The notes beneath the pieces are model-generated. The model was given only the letters and a program-made list of their open reading frames with translations, was not told the DNA's origin and ran no database searches. The translations under genes were made by a program, and so were the position numbers. Below are positions 1 to 11,008 of a DNA stretch of 64,000 bases, one piece after another. Numbering within the stretch: the stretch's first letter is position 1; the number at the start of each line of letters is the position of its first letter. The stretch covers positions 386,719 to 450,718 of the forward strand of contig NZ_LMRG01000001.1 of assembly GCF_001425605.1 (NCBI RefSeq). Direction: 5' to 3'. This stretch comes from Rhizobium sp. Leaf453. GTDB lineage: Bacteria > Pseudomonadota > Alphaproteobacteria > Rhizobiales > Rhizobiaceae.

Positions 1-554
1 CCGCCACCCCAGCAGAAACCGATGGCGCCGGCCTTGCCGGTCGTGGCCTCGTTGCCTTCGAGATAGGTGACGGTCGCAACCGCATTACCGATGGTCTGCT
101 TGCCATCGAGCGCGCCGATCATTTCGCGTGCCTTGTCCTCATCGGCAGGCGTGCCGCCCGATGGCGACAGGAAGTCCGGGGCCAGCGCAACGAAACCTTC
201 CAGCGCCATTCGGCGGGCGACATCTTTGATATGCGGGTTGAGGCCGCGATTTTCATGGATGACGATGACGGCGGGCAGCTTTCCGGAGGCATCGGCGGGG
301 CGCACCAGATAACCCTTCATGTCGCCGCCTTCGCCGGGATAGGTGACGTCTTCCGCTTTCACGCGCGGATCGGCTTCCGGGATGATTTCCGCCTGGGCGC
401 TGTTGGCGGCCAGCAGAGGCGCGATGGCAGCGGCACTTGCCGCCGAGCCGGTCAGGGCCGTCAGCTTCTGCATGAAGCCTCGGCGGTCGAGGCTCAGGTG
501 CGTGTATTCGTCATAGGCGTTGATCATCGCCTGGGTAATCTTCGGCTGTTCCAT
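1..554 (-). CDS. Dienelactone hydrolase family protein, C-terminus cut off by window edge
   Basis: This is the N-terminal 184 or so residues of an alpha/beta hydrolase of the dienelactone hydrolase family. The start ATG at 554 follows a GGGAGGA ribosome site. A twin-arginine motif (DRRGFM, near residue 24) and a hydrophobic Ala-rich stretch ending in AQA predict Tat export to the periplasm. The family nucleophile motif GFCWGG (Cys) sits exactly at the window edge, so the catalytic Asp and His lie outside. The upstream HENRGL motif is also typical of the family. The substrate is unknown; many exported members act on uncharacterised esters or lactones. Confidence 0.85.
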   Translation of the reverse strand, partial: MEQPKITQAMINAYDEYTHLSLDRRGFMQKLTALTGSAASAAAIAPLLAANSAQAEIIPEADPRVKAEDVTYPGEGGDMKGYLVRPADASGKLPAVIVIHENRGLNPHIKDVARRMALEGFVALAPDFLSPSGGTPADEDKAREMIGALDGKQTIGNAVATVTYLEGNEATTGKAGAIGFCWGG

Positions 555-754
555 TGTCGTTCCTCCCGGGGTGAGGCGCGTCCTGCGCTCAAGGCAAGCG
601 CGCTTGATGGTGGCAAGCAATGTTCCTGTCCGGCATACTGCGGGCACGAGAGCAACAGAATTGCGACATCGCCCGCAGGTGGCAACGGCCGACCCGTTAA
701 CTTGACGTAAACGTGATCCGGCCGTGAGGACCACGGCCGGATCAGGGCATTAGC

Positions 755-1537
755 CTATTGCATGTACCAACCGTGGCTGACGACAAGCGACTGGCCGGTC
801 AGCGCATTGGTCTCGAAGCCTGCAAACAGCAGCGCCACTTCAGCGACGTCCTCAAGCGTCGTAAATTCGGTATCGACCGTGCCGCCGAGCATCATCTTCT
901 TGACGACTTCCTCCTCGGAAATGCCGAGCCGCACGGCCTGTTCCGGAATCTGCTTTTCGACCAGCGGCGTCTTGACGAAACCGGGGCAGATGACATTGGC
1001 GCGCACGCCGTCCGGCCCGCCTTCCTTGGCAACAACGCGCGCAAGCCCGAGCAGGCCGTGCTTGGCGGTGACATAGGCGGATTTCAGCGGCGAGGCCTCG
1101 TGCGAATGCACCGACCCCATATAGATTATGGCGCCGCCCTTCTGCGCCTTCATGTGCGGGATGCAGGCCTTGGTGGTCAGGAAGGCACCATCGAGATGGA
1201 TCGACAACATCTTCTTCCAGTCGGAAAAGGCATAGTCCTCGATCTTGTTGACGATCTGGATGCCGGCATTGGAGACGAGCACATCCACCCTGCCCCACTT
1301 GGCGATGACCTCGGCCACGCCGGTATTGACGGCGTCTTCGCTGGTCACATCCATGGCGACGCCGATGGCCTCGCCCGGGCCGGCGGACGTCAGATCCTTC
1401 GCCGTCGCTTCCGCCGCGTCGAGCTTCAGGTCCGCGATCACGACCTTGGCCCCCTCCGACACGTATTTCTTCGCGATCGCCAGACCGATGCCGCTGGCCG
1501 AGCCGGTGACGATGCAGACCTTGTCCTTGAGTTTCAT
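755..1537 (-). CDS. bdhA: 3-hydroxybutyrate dehydrogenase (short-chain dehydrogenase)
   Basis: A 260-residue short-chain dehydrogenase/reductase expected to interconvert D-3-hydroxybutyrate and acetoacetate with NAD, in the cytoplasm. The Rossmann motif TGSASGIG is at residue 12, NAG near residue 90, the catalytic Ser in MGSVHS, and the YVTAK catalytic Tyr/Lys pair follows. The ending GWYMQ and the sequence around [14 protein letters not shown] match 3-hydroxybutyrate dehydrogenases. It lies 12 bases after the acetoacetate decarboxylase gene, whose substrate is the dehydrogenase product, so the two form one ketone-body unit. The ATG at 1537 has an AGGGAG ribosome site. Confidence 0.9.
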   Translation of the reverse strand: MKLKDKVCIVTGSASGIGLAIAKKYVSEGAKVVIADLKLDAAEATAKDLTSAGPGEAIGVAMDVTSEDAVNTGVAEVIAKWGRVDVLVSNAGIQIVNKIEDYAFSDWKKMLSIHLDGAFLTTKACIPHMKAQKGGAIIYMGSVHSHEASPLKSAYVTAKHGLLGLARVVAKEGGPDGVRANVICPGFVKTPLVEKQIPEQAVRLGISEEEVVKKMMLGGTVDTEFTTLEDVAEVALLFAGFETNALTGQSLVVSHGWYMQ

Positions 1538-1549
1538 GGTTCTAACTCC

Positions 1550-2290
1550 CTATTGCGCAAGATAATCATGGACCACTTCGCCGAGGCCCAGCGTCAGGTC
1601 CGAGAGAATATGGATGGCGGATTTGACTTCAAGCACCGGCAGGTCGGCGACCGGCGCCAGCGCGTGTGGAAACAGCGCGAGCGCGCCCGGCCCTTCCCAA
1701 GCGCCCTTGACCGTCAGATCCTCCAGATAGTAGCGGACCAGTTCGCAGATGCGCGGCGTGCAGTCCACATGCGGAATGATCTTCAGCATGAAATTCGGCT
1801 GTTTCAGGCTTTCTAGCACCTTGGCCTTGTCGAGCGTGCGATGCTTGAAGCCCATCGTTGCCGTGGCGACGCGCTGGCCGCCGTAATCCAGTGTACCGAC
1901 GAGGGCATCCTTGACCGAAGTCAACGACGGCTCGGCGAGCTTTTTCGGAAACCCCCAGATCTCGCGGCCGCCGGCGATCGGCGCGTCGTCGTTGAGATAC
2001 ATGGAATGCACATAGCCGCCATGGACGCCTTCATAGGTGACGGGAATGACCTGACCGGATTCGGTGTAGTCACCAAAGCCAGTAGAATCCGGCATGCGGA
2101 TAAACTCGTATTTCACCAGCGGCTCGTCGAACTGCAGCGGTTCAGGCACCACGCGGCGCAGCGCTTCCGGATCGGTCCGGTAGGTGATGATCATATATTC
2201 GCGGTTGATGAACCGATAGGGACCCGGCGGATAGGACGGGCTGGTCAGTGGCATGGCGAAGGCATTGCGCTTCACGTCATCGATTTTCAC
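1550..2290 (-). CDS. adc: Acetoacetate decarboxylase
   Basis: A 246-residue acetoacetate decarboxylase family protein, predicted to convert acetoacetate to acetone and CO2. The motif [12 protein letters not shown] carries the Lys-Lys pair of the family, one of which forms the Schiff base with the substrate. The start is GTG at 2290, which shares one base with the TAG stop of the patatin gene. GGGAG lies about eight bases upstream of it. With bdhA downstream and the lipase upstream, the operon suggests lipid or polyhydroxybutyrate breakdown followed by ketone-body handling. Some homologues decarboxylate other keto acids, so the exact substrate is inferred. Confidence 0.88.
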   Translation of the reverse strand: MKIDDVKRNAFAMPLTSPSYPPGPYRFINREYMIITYRTDPEALRRVVPEPLQFDEPLVKYEFIRMPDSTGFGDYTESGQVIPVTYEGVHGGYVHSMYLNDDAPIAGGREIWGFPKKLAEPSLTSVKDALVGTLDYGGQRVATATMGFKHRTLDKAKVLESLKQPNFMLKIIPHVDCTPRICELVRYYLEDLTVKGAWEGPGALALFPHALAPVADLPVLEVKSAIHILSDLTLGLGEVVHDYLAQ

Positions 2291-3417
2291 TATTTTTTCT
2301 CCCGTACGTGTTTTTCGCAGAGATCGAAGACACGGATACCGTTTGTCGGGCGGGTGCGCTCCTGCCAGTCCGGATGGGTGAGCGTATGAACAACGTCGTC
2401 ATGCCCGGCCTTCCAGTGCTCCTCGACAGAAAGCCGCGAGAACTCGTAATCCTTCGACCCGCCCTCATAGGCCGCATGGCGATAGATCAGGTGCACCATG
2501 GTGACGGCGGAATCATTGCCGATCTTTTCAAGCAGCCGCGCGTCCGGATCGTCCTTCAGTTCGTCGGGCAGTTTCTCCATCAGGCGCTTGGCCGCCATGC
2601 GGATAGTCTGCAGCTTGCGGAACTGGTCGGTGTTCAAACGGGTGCGGCTGGAAAAACGGATTTCCTTTTCGCGGGCATCGACATCGAACAGGTCCTTGGG
2701 CAGTGGTCCCCGGGCGCTGAACAGATCGACCTGGAAGATGCAGAGGTCGCTCTCCAGTTCCTCGCCGGCGAGAATGCGTTGCAGCGGCGTGTTGGAAACG
2801 ATGCCGCCATCCCAGTAGTAGCGCCCGTCGATCTCGACCGGCGCGAAAGCCGGCGGTAGCGCCCCGGAGGCGGCGATATGTTCGGTGGTGAATTCGCAGT
2901 GCCGATTGTCGAAATAGTTGAAATTGCCGCTCATCACATCGACGGCGCCGAGGCTCAGCCGGATGGCGCCGGAATTGATCAGGTCGAAATCAATCAGACC
3001 CGCCAGCGTCTCCTGCAACGGCGCCGTATCATAGAGGCTGATGGCGGCCATGGGGTCGCCAGGGATGTTCCAAGGCGCGAAGGCGCGCGGGGTGAAGAAG
3101 CCGGGAACGCCGGTCAATGAGCCCAGCACGGCAGCGGATTCGTTGAACCATTTGCGCATCACGTCGCCATTGCCGAAGAAATGGCCTGACAGACCCGATG
3201 ACACGCGATGCCAGAAGGTGCGCAGATTATCGACGCGACTGTCGACCGGGCTCCCAGCGATGATCGCCGAATTGATCGAGCCGATCGAAATACCGGCCAG
3301 CCAGTCGGGGCGGATGCCGGCCTCGTGCAACGCTTCGTAGGCGCCGGCCTGATAGGCGCCGAGAGCGCCGCCGCCCTGAAACACCAGCACGGTCTTTTCT
3401 GTGGGAATGGTGCTCAC
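2290..3417 (-). CDS. Patatin-like phospholipase, DUF3734-type C-terminus
   Basis: A patatin-fold serine lipase or phospholipase of 375 residues. The oxyanion motif [11 protein letters not shown] lies near the start, the nucleophile elbow is GISIGS (Ser), and the catalytic Asp is in [11 protein letters not shown], completing the Ser-Asp dyad. The C-terminal third resembles DUF3734, often fused to patatins in Proteobacteria. The frame stays open up to 3477, but I chose GTG at 3417. It has AGAGG upstream, and the stress-type promoter at 3457-3482 would start transcription near 3450, after the longer candidate start. It is the first gene of the operon with adc and bdhA. Confidence 0.87.
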   Translation of the reverse strand: MSTIPTEKTVLVFQGGGALGAYQAGAYEALHEAGIRPDWLAGISIGSINSAIIAGSPVDSRVDNLRTFWHRVSSGLSGHFFGNGDVMRKWFNESAAVLGSLTGVPGFFTPRAFAPWNIPGDPMAAISLYDTAPLQETLAGLIDFDLINSGAIRLSLGAVDVMSGNFNYFDNRHCEFTTEHIAASGALPPAFAPVEIDGRYYWDGGIVSNTPLQRILAGEELESDLCIFQVDLFSARGPLPKDLFDVDAREKEIRFSSRTRLNTDQFRKLQTIRMAAKRLMEKLPDELKDDPDARLLEKIGNDSAVTMVHLIYRHAAYEGGSKDYEFSRLSVEEHWKAGHDDVVHTLTHPDWQERTRPTNGIRVFDLCEKHVREKK

Positions 3418-3456
3418 CGGATACTTACCTCTGGAATGCTGCGACGGCGAACAGAC

Positions 3457-3482
3457 AACGCCCGGAAGGGAGGCCACGTTCC
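3457..3482 (-). promoter_or_regulatory. EcfG/RpoE2-type stress promoter before the patatin-adc-bdhA operon
   Basis: On the minus strand GGAAC (3482-3478), 17 bases, then CGTT (3460-3457). This exactly fits the general stress response promoter form GGAAC-N16/17-CGTT known from alphaproteobacteria. The predicted transcript start (about 3450) lies some 30 bases before the GTG start of the patatin gene. Confidence 0.72.
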
Positions 3483-3652
3483 GCTTTCGCAGATTAAGTT
3501 TTGGTAATGCGGAAAGACGATAGAGGGGATGATAGTTTATTTATTTCAGACGCTTGCTGTCGGCGAGCGGATTCCATTTCCTGTTAATGGAGGGGATGAT
3601 AGTCCAGCCTTGTGCACTGCGCAATGCAACAGAATGTGACGGTGCATCACGG

Positions 3653-4072
3653 TCAAATCGTGGCGATGTGCACGGCGAAAAGCACCCAGAGCACGAAGTT
3701 CAGCACGAAGCCGACGGTGAAAAGCCGCTGACGCACTTTCAGGCGGTTCGATGTCACATGCACATAGGCATGCGCAAACCGGCTGAGCACGAACAGCCAA
3801 GCGACGATAATTGCTGCCTGGCTGACCCCAGCCGTCACGTAAAGCATAACGCAGACGAGATAGAAGAGCAGCGGCAGTTCGAACTGGTTGATCAGATTGC
3901 GCGCGACGGTGGCGCTGGGTGCCGGCTCGATCGTCGGGATCTTGTAATCCTGCGCCTTTGCCGTTCCGGCCCGCACGGCACCGAACCTGCGGCGCATCAT
4001 CAGGAAATAGATGGAGAAGACGAGCCCGACCTGCGCGATGACAGGCCAGAAGATTGCAGTCGATGTGGGCAT
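3653..4072 (-). CDS. MAPEG family membrane protein
   Basis: A 139-residue protein with four predicted hydrophobic segments (about residues 7-25, 65-85, 85-100 and 115-137). It has the MAPEG-family signature around ARNLINQFELPLLFYLVCVML and the later FAHAYVHV stretch. MAPEG proteins are membrane glutathione- or eicosanoid-metabolism enzymes in eukaryotes. Bacterial members are mostly uncharacterised inner-membrane proteins, possibly glutathione transferase-like. It is divergent from the ltrA-like gene with about 160 bases between them. Function beyond family membership is not shown. Confidence 0.85.
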   Translation of the reverse strand: MPTSTAIFWPVIAQVGLVFSIYFLMMRRRFGAVRAGTAKAQDYKIPTIEPAPSATVARNLINQFELPLLFYLVCVMLYVTAGVSQAAIIVAWLFVLSRFAHAYVHVTSNRLKVRQRLFTVGFVLNFVLWVLFAVHIATI

Positions 4073-4232
4073 GAAGACTCCGTCGATTCGAATGAGGGAT
4101 CATGTATAGCGACGGCGGCCCAAATCCAGAAACGACGGTGGCTTGACTCCCCTTTTGCCGATGGGAGAAGGTCGGCCCATACTGCAACACGGGAGCCATG
4201 ACCCGCGCCCGCCAATGACGAGTGGAATACGA

Positions 4233-5492
4233 ATGTCCGAAAATCCCGCCGCCGAACCGCTTCCCCACCATCATGTTTCGGCAATGACCGGACGCGACCC
4301 GCATGAACATCACCGTGTGGCGACACCACTCGAACTGCTCTTCGACCTGACCTTCGTCATCGCTTTTGGCATCGCCGCGTCGCAACTCGCTCACCTGCTC
4401 GCCGAAGGGCATTACGCCGCCGGCCTGATGGGCTTCGGCTTTGCCATGTTCGCGGTCTGCTGGGCCTGGGTCAATTTTTCCTGGTTCGCCTCCGCCTTCG
4501 ATACCGACGATTGGGTCTACCGTGTCACCACCATGATCCAGATGGTCGGTGTGCTCGTCCTGGCGCTCGGCCTGCCGAAGATGTTCGAGACGATCGATCA
4601 TGGCGAGCATGTCAACAACAGCGTCATGGTGCTCGGTTACGTCATCATGCGCATCGCGATGGTGTTCCAGTGGCTGCGGGCGGCTCGGCAAAATCCGGAA
4701 CGGCGCAAGGCCTGCCTCACCTATGTGACCGCCATCTCCATCGCCCAGGTCGGCTGGGTCATCTCGATCTTCATCGACATGCCTCTGCTTGTGACCGCCA
4801 TCTGCGTCATTACACTGACGCTCATTGAAATGCTGGGGCCGTTCATTGCCGAACGCACCAACGGCGGCACGCCCTGGCATGCGCATCATATAGCCGAACG
4901 TTACGGCCTCTTGGCGATCATCACGCTCGGCGAAGGCGTCGTCGGCACGGTGGCGTCGATTTCAGCCATCACCGGTGAACAGGGCTGGAACCTCGACGCC
5001 ATCCTCGTCTGCATTGCCGGTACCGGCCTGACATTCGGCATGTGGTGGCTTTATTTCATATTGCCGGCAGGCCGGGTGCTGCACGTCTTCCGCAACCGGT
5101 CCTTCGTCTGGGGCTATGGCAACATGCTCGTCTTTGCCGCCATTGCCGCCACCGGCGCCGGGCTCCACGTCGCCGCCTATTATATCGAGCACAAGGCCCA
5201 TATCGGCGCGGTGGCCGCGGTTCTCACCGTCGCCATCCCAGTCTTTGCCTATATCTCGCTGATATTCGGCTTCTACGTTTACCTGCTGCGCAAAATGGAG
5301 ACGTTCTATGTCTGGCTGATGGCCGGCATGACGGCGATCGTCATACTCTCCGTCGCCTGTGCTGCCGCAGGCGTCAGCATGACGCTCTGCCTGGTGATCC
5401 TGATGTTCGCGCCACTCGTGCCGGTACTCGGCTATGAGGTGAAGGGGCATCACTACGGCAGTGAGGCGCTCCGCCGGGCACTCGGCCATTGA
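4233..5492 (+). CDS. Low temperature requirement protein A (LtrA) family membrane protein
   Basis: A membrane protein of about 419 residues in the LtrA family. The family signature TPLELLFDLTFVIAFGIAASQLAH follows a short His-rich polar N-terminus, and RTNGGTPWHAHHIAERYGLLAIITLGEGVVG appears mid-protein. About ten to twelve hydrophobic segments follow. LtrA was named for cold growth in Listeria, but its molecular function is not known. I prefer ATG 4233; ATG 4215 in frame is possible, and neither has a strong ribosome site. Transcription likely ends at the hairpin at 5501-5531, shared with guaB. Confidence 0.85.
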   Translation: MSENPAAEPLPHHHVSAMTGRDPHEHHRVATPLELLFDLTFVIAFGIAASQLAHLLAEGHYAAGLMGFGFAMFAVCWAWVNFSWFASAFDTDDWVYRVTTMIQMVGVLVLALGLPKMFETIDHGEHVNNSVMVLGYVIMRIAMVFQWLRAARQNPERRKACLTYVTAISIAQVGWVISIFIDMPLLVTAICVITLTLIEMLGPFIAERTNGGTPWHAHHIAERYGLLAIITLGEGVVGTVASISAITGEQGWNLDAILVCIAGTGLTFGMWWLYFILPAGRVLHVFRNRSFVWGYGNMLVFAAIAATGAGLHVAAYYIEHKAHIGAVAAVLTVAIPVFAYISLIFGFYVYLLRKMETFYVWLMAGMTAIVILSVACAAAGVSMTLCLVILMFAPLVPVLGYEVKGHHYGSEALRRALGH

Positions 5493-5500
5493 GATCAATG

Positions 5501-5531
5501 AAAAGGCGGCGAAGTTGCCCTCGCCGCCTTT
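5501..5531. terminator. Bidirectional terminator between ltrA-like gene and guaB
   Basis: Eight-base stem GGCGGCGA / TCGCCGCC with a loop of about eight bases. It is flanked by AAAA on the left and TTT on the right, so it can serve both convergent genes. Confidence 0.75.
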
Positions 5532-5555
5532 CAAATTTCAAACATGAAACAATAA

Positions 5556-7241
<1,686 letters not shown>

Positions 7242-8231
7242 TCAGATTTCGAACTGATAGGTCTCCGGCACGAACCGATAGCCCTGCTCGTGCTTTTCGA
7301 TGAAACCGACGGCCGGAAACGGCATGTGGTAACCGACGAAAGGCAGACGGTCGGTGGCGATCATGTCGAACACCGTATTGCGTGCGGCGGCCGCCTTTGC
7401 CTTGTCCATGTCGAACTTCACTTCCCAATCCGGTCGCTGCAGCGACAGGACGAAATGATTGGCGGTGTCGGCGGTCAACACCAGACCCTTGCCTTCCGAT
7501 TCAACCTTGAACACCATGTGGCCTGGCGAATGGCCGAAAGCGGCCATGCCGGTGATGCCCGGCACGACTTCGGCGCCATCGCCAATGAAGGTCATCTTAT
7601 CGGCCAGCGGCACGACATTCTTCAAGACGCCCTTATGGCCATTCTCGGCCGGCGTGCCGACACGGGCCTCGTCCTTCCAGAAATCAAATTCGACCTGGCC
7701 GGCGACATAACGGGCATTCTTGAAAGCCGGCGCACCGCCTTCCATCAGGCCGTTGATATGGTCGCCATGCATGTGGGTGAGGACGACGACGCTCACTTGA
7801 TCCGGTGTATAACCCGCAGCCTTGAGGCCTTCGAGCAGATGACCGGCACCGGCCTCCCGGCCGCCCTCGCCCATGCCCGTGTCGAACAGGACGATATCGG
7901 TGCCGGTATCGATCAGGGTCGGCGAGAAGCCGTTGACGAATTTTTCGGTCGGCAGGAAATTCGCTTTCAGAAGGTCCGCCACTGCCTCGGGCGACTGGTT
8001 GGTGCCGAATGTTTCATGCGGCTTCTCGGCGACGCGGATACCGTCGCTGATGACGGTGACGCCAAAGGAGCCGATCTTGAAACTGTTGGTTCTGCCTGCC
8101 GGTGATTTCATGCTGTCGGCTTTCGGTTCGCTTTGCGCCAGGGCGCTGCTGCTCATGACAAAAGGTGCGGCCAGCGCGCCGGCGGCTGCTGTCCCAAATA
8201 AGGCACGACGGCTCAAGGGAAAAGATGTCAT
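7242..8231 (-). CDS. Tat-exported MBL-fold metallo-hydrolase
   Basis: A 329-residue metallo-beta-lactamase-fold hydrolase. The N-terminus LSRRALFGTAAAGALAAPF is a twin-arginine signal with cleavage after ALA, so the enzyme is periplasmic. The metal-binding motif THMHGDH is present, followed by later His (FGHSPGH) and Asp (LTADTANH) ligands. Close relatives are annotated as MBL-fold hydrolases of unknown substrate, some acting on lactones. The start is ATG 8231, with GGAGA upstream. It sits alone between guaB and a divergent MFS gene. Quorum-quenching lactonase activity is possible but unproven. Confidence 0.87.
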   Translation of the reverse strand: MTSFPLSRRALFGTAAAGALAAPFVMSSSALAQSEPKADSMKSPAGRTNSFKIGSFGVTVISDGIRVAEKPHETFGTNQSPEAVADLLKANFLPTEKFVNGFSPTLIDTGTDIVLFDTGMGEGGREAGAGHLLEGLKAAGYTPDQVSVVVLTHMHGDHINGLMEGGAPAFKNARYVAGQVEFDFWKDEARVGTPAENGHKGVLKNVVPLADKMTFIGDGAEVVPGITGMAAFGHSPGHMVFKVESEGKGLVLTADTANHFVLSLQRPDWEVKFDMDKAKAAAARNTVFDMIATDRLPFVGYHMPFPAVGFIEKHEQGYRFVPETYQFEI

Positions 8232-8423
8232 CTTGCTGTTCTCCAATGGGGTTCTGGCAATGGATTGCGGATGGCGACATCCGGCAAGGCAACATCTAGC
8301 GCCTTGACAAACAATGCCTGCAGGACTCACACGGATGTGATCGCAAGTTGAACGCCGCGACCCGACTTTGGCCTGAAAAGCCCTATCTCCGTCGCTTCAT
8401 CCTCCCGCATGCAAGGCCTTCGC

Positions 8424-9836
8424 ATGAACCGCATCGTCCCGATGATCCTCGCCGTCGCTCTCTTCATGGAGCAGATGGATTCCACCGTCATTGCCACCTC
8501 GCTGCCGGCGATCGCCCATGACCTTGGCGTCGGGCCGATCACGCTGAAACTGGCGTTGACCTCCTACATGGTATCGCTGGCGATCTTCATTCCGCTCAGC
8601 GGCTGGATGGCTGACAAGTTTGGCGCCAAGCGCATCTTTCGCGCCGCCATCCTCGTCTTCATCCTCGGGTCGATCTTCTGCGCCTTTGCCAACAGCGTGC
8701 TTGCCTTCGTGCTCGCCCGCTTCCTGCAGGGCATGGGCGGGGCGATGATGACGCCGGTGGCGCGTCTCGTGTTGGTTCGCTCCACCCAGCGCAGCGAGCT
8801 GGTCGGCGCCATGGCGCTTCTGACCATTCCCGCCCTCGTCGGACCGCTGGCCGGCCCGCCACTCGGCGGCTTCATCACCACCTATTTCTCCTGGCACTGG
8901 ATCTTCCTGATCAACGTCCCGGTTGGCATTCTCGGCTACATCCTCTCAGGCATTTATCTGCCGGAAATCGTCAGCGAAGCGCCACCGCCAATTGATATCA
9001 AGGGCTTCTTCCTGAGCGCCATCGCCGCCTCCGGCACGATGTTCGGCCTGTCGGTCATGAGCCTGCCGGCCCTGCCGCCACAGGTCGGAGCAGTCGCTGT
9101 CGCCATCGGCATCGTCTGCGCGGTTCTCTATGTCCGGCACGCCCGTCGCCACCCGGCGCCGCTTCTCGATCTCAACCTGTTCAAGGACAGTGCCTTCCGG
9201 GCAGCCGCAATCGGCGGCACGCTCTTCCGAATCTCGATCGGCGCCGTGCCCTTCCTGATGCCACTGATGCTTCAGGTCGGCTTCGGCCTGACGCCGTTCC
9301 AATCCGGCATGATCACCTTCGTCGGTGCCGTCGGCGCACTCACCACGAAATTCTTCGCCAAGCGCGTCCTGATCTTCGCCGGGTTCCGCACGACACTGAT
9401 CTTCGCCTGCATCACCGGCGCGATCCTGACCTTCGTCAACGGCCTGTTCACCCCGGCGACACCCTACGCGGTGATGATGGTGATCCTGCTGCTGGCCGGT
9501 TTTGCCCGGTCGTTCTTCTTCACCAGCGTCAACGCGCTGGCCTTTGCCGACATTCCGGATTCGATGGCGAGCAAGGCGACCTCAATGACTGCCGTGCTGC
9601 AGCAGATGAGCCTGGCGCTTGGCGTCGCGGTTGCCGGTGCGATCCTGGAAATCGAGACGACGCTAACGGGATCGCCGCTGGAACTGGGTGACTTCCAGAC
9701 CGCCTTCATGTTGATTTCTGCCATCACGCTCTCGGCCGTCATCCCGCTGATCGGCATGTCGAAGACTGCCGGTGCCTCGGTATCGGGACACGGGAAACAT
9801 CTCGACCCCGAAGAGGAGATCGTGGCGGTCAAATAG
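8424..9836 (+). CDS. MFS drug-efflux transporter, DHA2 (14-segment) type
   Basis: About 470 residues with roughly 14 hydrophobic segments. The first helix carries MEQMDSTVIATSLPAIAHDLG, the antiporter motif C-like and DHA2 signature of EmrB-type proton-coupled exporters. LSGWMADKFGAKRIF is motif A between helices 2 and 3. It is predicted to export toxic organic compounds across the inner membrane. ATG 8424 (MNRIVP) and ATG 8409 are both possible. No membrane-fusion partner or regulator adjoins it, so it may work alone. It is convergent with the VOC gene, with only six bases between stops. Confidence 0.86.
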   Translation: MNRIVPMILAVALFMEQMDSTVIATSLPAIAHDLGVGPITLKLALTSYMVSLAIFIPLSGWMADKFGAKRIFRAAILVFILGSIFCAFANSVLAFVLARFLQGMGGAMMTPVARLVLVRSTQRSELVGAMALLTIPALVGPLAGPPLGGFITTYFSWHWIFLINVPVGILGYILSGIYLPEIVSEAPPPIDIKGFFLSAIAASGTMFGLSVMSLPALPPQVGAVAVAIGIVCAVLYVRHARRHPAPLLDLNLFKDSAFRAAAIGGTLFRISIGAVPFLMPLMLQVGFGLTPFQSGMITFVGAVGALTTKFFAKRVLIFAGFRTTLIFACITGAILTFVNGLFTPATPYAVMMVILLLAGFARSFFFTSVNALAFADIPDSMASKATSMTAVLQQMSLALGVAVAGAILEIETTLTGSPLELGDFQTAFMLISAITLSAVIPLIGMSKTAGASVSGHGKHLDPEEEIVAVK

Positions 9837-9842
9837 CCGAGA

Positions 9843-10226
9843 CTATTCCGGCTTTTCGCAGACGGCCGACAGCTTGTTGCCATCGGGATCGCGAACATAA
9901 GCCGCATAAAAATGCGCGTGGAAAGGCCGGAGGCCCGGCCCGCCCTCATCCGTGCCGCCATGGGCAAGGGCTGCCGCATAAAAGGCGTCGATGGCCGCGC
10001 GGCTGTCCGCCTCCAGAGCGACCATCGACCCGTTGCCGATCGTCGCGGCATTCCGGTCATAGGGCGTGACCACCCACAGGCGGCACCGGCTGTCGCTCTC
10101 GGCGCCATAGCCGATCTCGACATCATCCTGCTTGCGGCGCGAAAGACCGAGCGGCGCCAACGTCGCATCGTAGAAGCGTTGCGACCGGGCGAGATCGTTG
10201 CTGCCGAGAGTCACATAGAGAAGCAT
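9843..10226 (-). CDS. VOC (glyoxalase/bleomycin resistance) superfamily protein
   Basis: A 127-residue single vicinal-oxygen-chelate domain. It starts MLLYVTLGSNDLARSQRFYDATLAPLG, the first beta-alpha module. It ends YVRDPDGNKLSAVCE, the usual second metal-ligand strand of this family. It follows rlmE directly with only two bases between, so it is probably cotranscribed with rlmE and ppx. Members include glyoxalases and antibiotic-sequestering proteins; the substrate cannot be read from the sequence. Confidence 0.85.
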   Translation of the reverse strand: MLLYVTLGSNDLARSQRFYDATLAPLGLSRRKQDDVEIGYGAESDSRCRLWVVTPYDRNAATIGNGSMVALEADSRAAIDAFYAAALAHGGTDEGGPGLRPFHAHFYAAYVRDPDGNKLSAVCEKPE

Positions 10227-10228
10227 TC

Positions 10229-11008
10229 TTATTCGGCCTCGACCGGATCCCGCTCGTCGGTGAGATAGCGGTCGTCGATCGCCGTTTCGGTTTCCCGCAG
10301 CGATGGCGCGCCAGGCTTGCGGCCCTTGAAGCCCTTGGCAAGTAGGAACATCTCGACCGATTCCGCCCGCGACGCAGCCGGTTTTACATGGATGACCTGC
10401 TTGAAATTCTGCTTGAGCAGCGTCAGCAGTTCGCGCTCGGCGCCACCCTGGAAGGTCTTGGCCAGAAAATGCCCGCCCTCGGCCAGCACGTCGATGGCGA
10501 AATAGGCCGCGACCTCGCAGAGATGCATGGTGCGGATATGGTCGGTCTGGCGGTGGCCCGTCGTCGGCGCCGCCATGTCGGAGAGCACGAGATCCGGCGT
10601 GCCGCCGAGTGCCGTCATCAGCTTTTCGGGCGCCGACGGATCGAGGAAGTCCAGTTGCACGATATGCACGCCAGGGAGCGGGTCGAACTCGAGAAAGTCG
10701 ATGGAGACAACCTTCGGCTCGGCATCGGTCGAATTGGTGACCTTGGCTGCGATCTGCGACCAGCTGCCCGGCGCGGCGCCGAGATCGATGATGCGCTTGG
10801 CGCCCGACAGGATCTTGTGCTTCTCGTCGATCTCCAGAAGCTTGAAAGCCGCGCGGGCGCGATAACCTTCGAGCTGGGCGCGCTGCACGTAGGGATCGTT
10901 GATATGACGCTCCAGCCAGCGCCGCGACGAGGCCTTGAGCTTGCCCTTCTTGACCTTCTGGCCAAGCTTGCGCCCGGTGCGGTTTCCGCCGATCGGGGGT
11001 TTGGTCAT
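10229..11008 (-). CDS. rlmE: 23S rRNA (uridine-2'-O)-methyltransferase RlmE (FtsJ)
   Basis: A 259-residue RrmJ/FtsJ methyltransferase, expected to 2'-O-methylate U2552 of 23S rRNA using SAM. It has [10 protein letters not shown] (catalytic Lys), the SAM-binding motif [12 protein letters not shown], the catalytic Asp in [11 protein letters not shown], and the second Lys in FLAKTFQGG. About 50 basic residues precede the fold, including [16 protein letters not shown], as in alphaproteobacterial RlmE. Its ATG overlaps the ppx stop by four bases (ATGA), implying translational coupling. Confidence 0.94.
   Translation of the reverse strand: MTKPPIGGNRTGRKLGQKVKKGKLKASSRRWLERHINDPYVQRAQLEGYRARAAFKLLEIDEKHKILSGAKRIIDLGAAPGSWSQIAAKVTNSTDAEPKVVSIDFLEFDPLPGVHIVQLDFLDPSAPEKLMTALGGTPDLVLSDMAAPTTGHRQTDHIRTMHLCEVAAYFAIDVLAEGGHFLAKTFQGGAERELLTLLKQNFKQVIHVKPAASRAESVEMFLLAKGFKGRKPGAPSLRETETAIDDRYLTDERDPVEAE

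Noticed and set aside
758..1816. 352-codon open frame on the plus strand
   Set aside because: It runs antisense to bdhA and adc, both certain genes, and its composition is that of a shadow frame.
3418..3477. Longer start for the patatin gene
   Set aside because: The added residues overlap the stress promoter, are unlike the family, and a ribosome site supports GTG 3417.
3546..4889. 447-codon open frame on the minus strand
   Set aside because: It crosses the MAPEG and LtrA genes in other phases, and its composition is that of a shadow.
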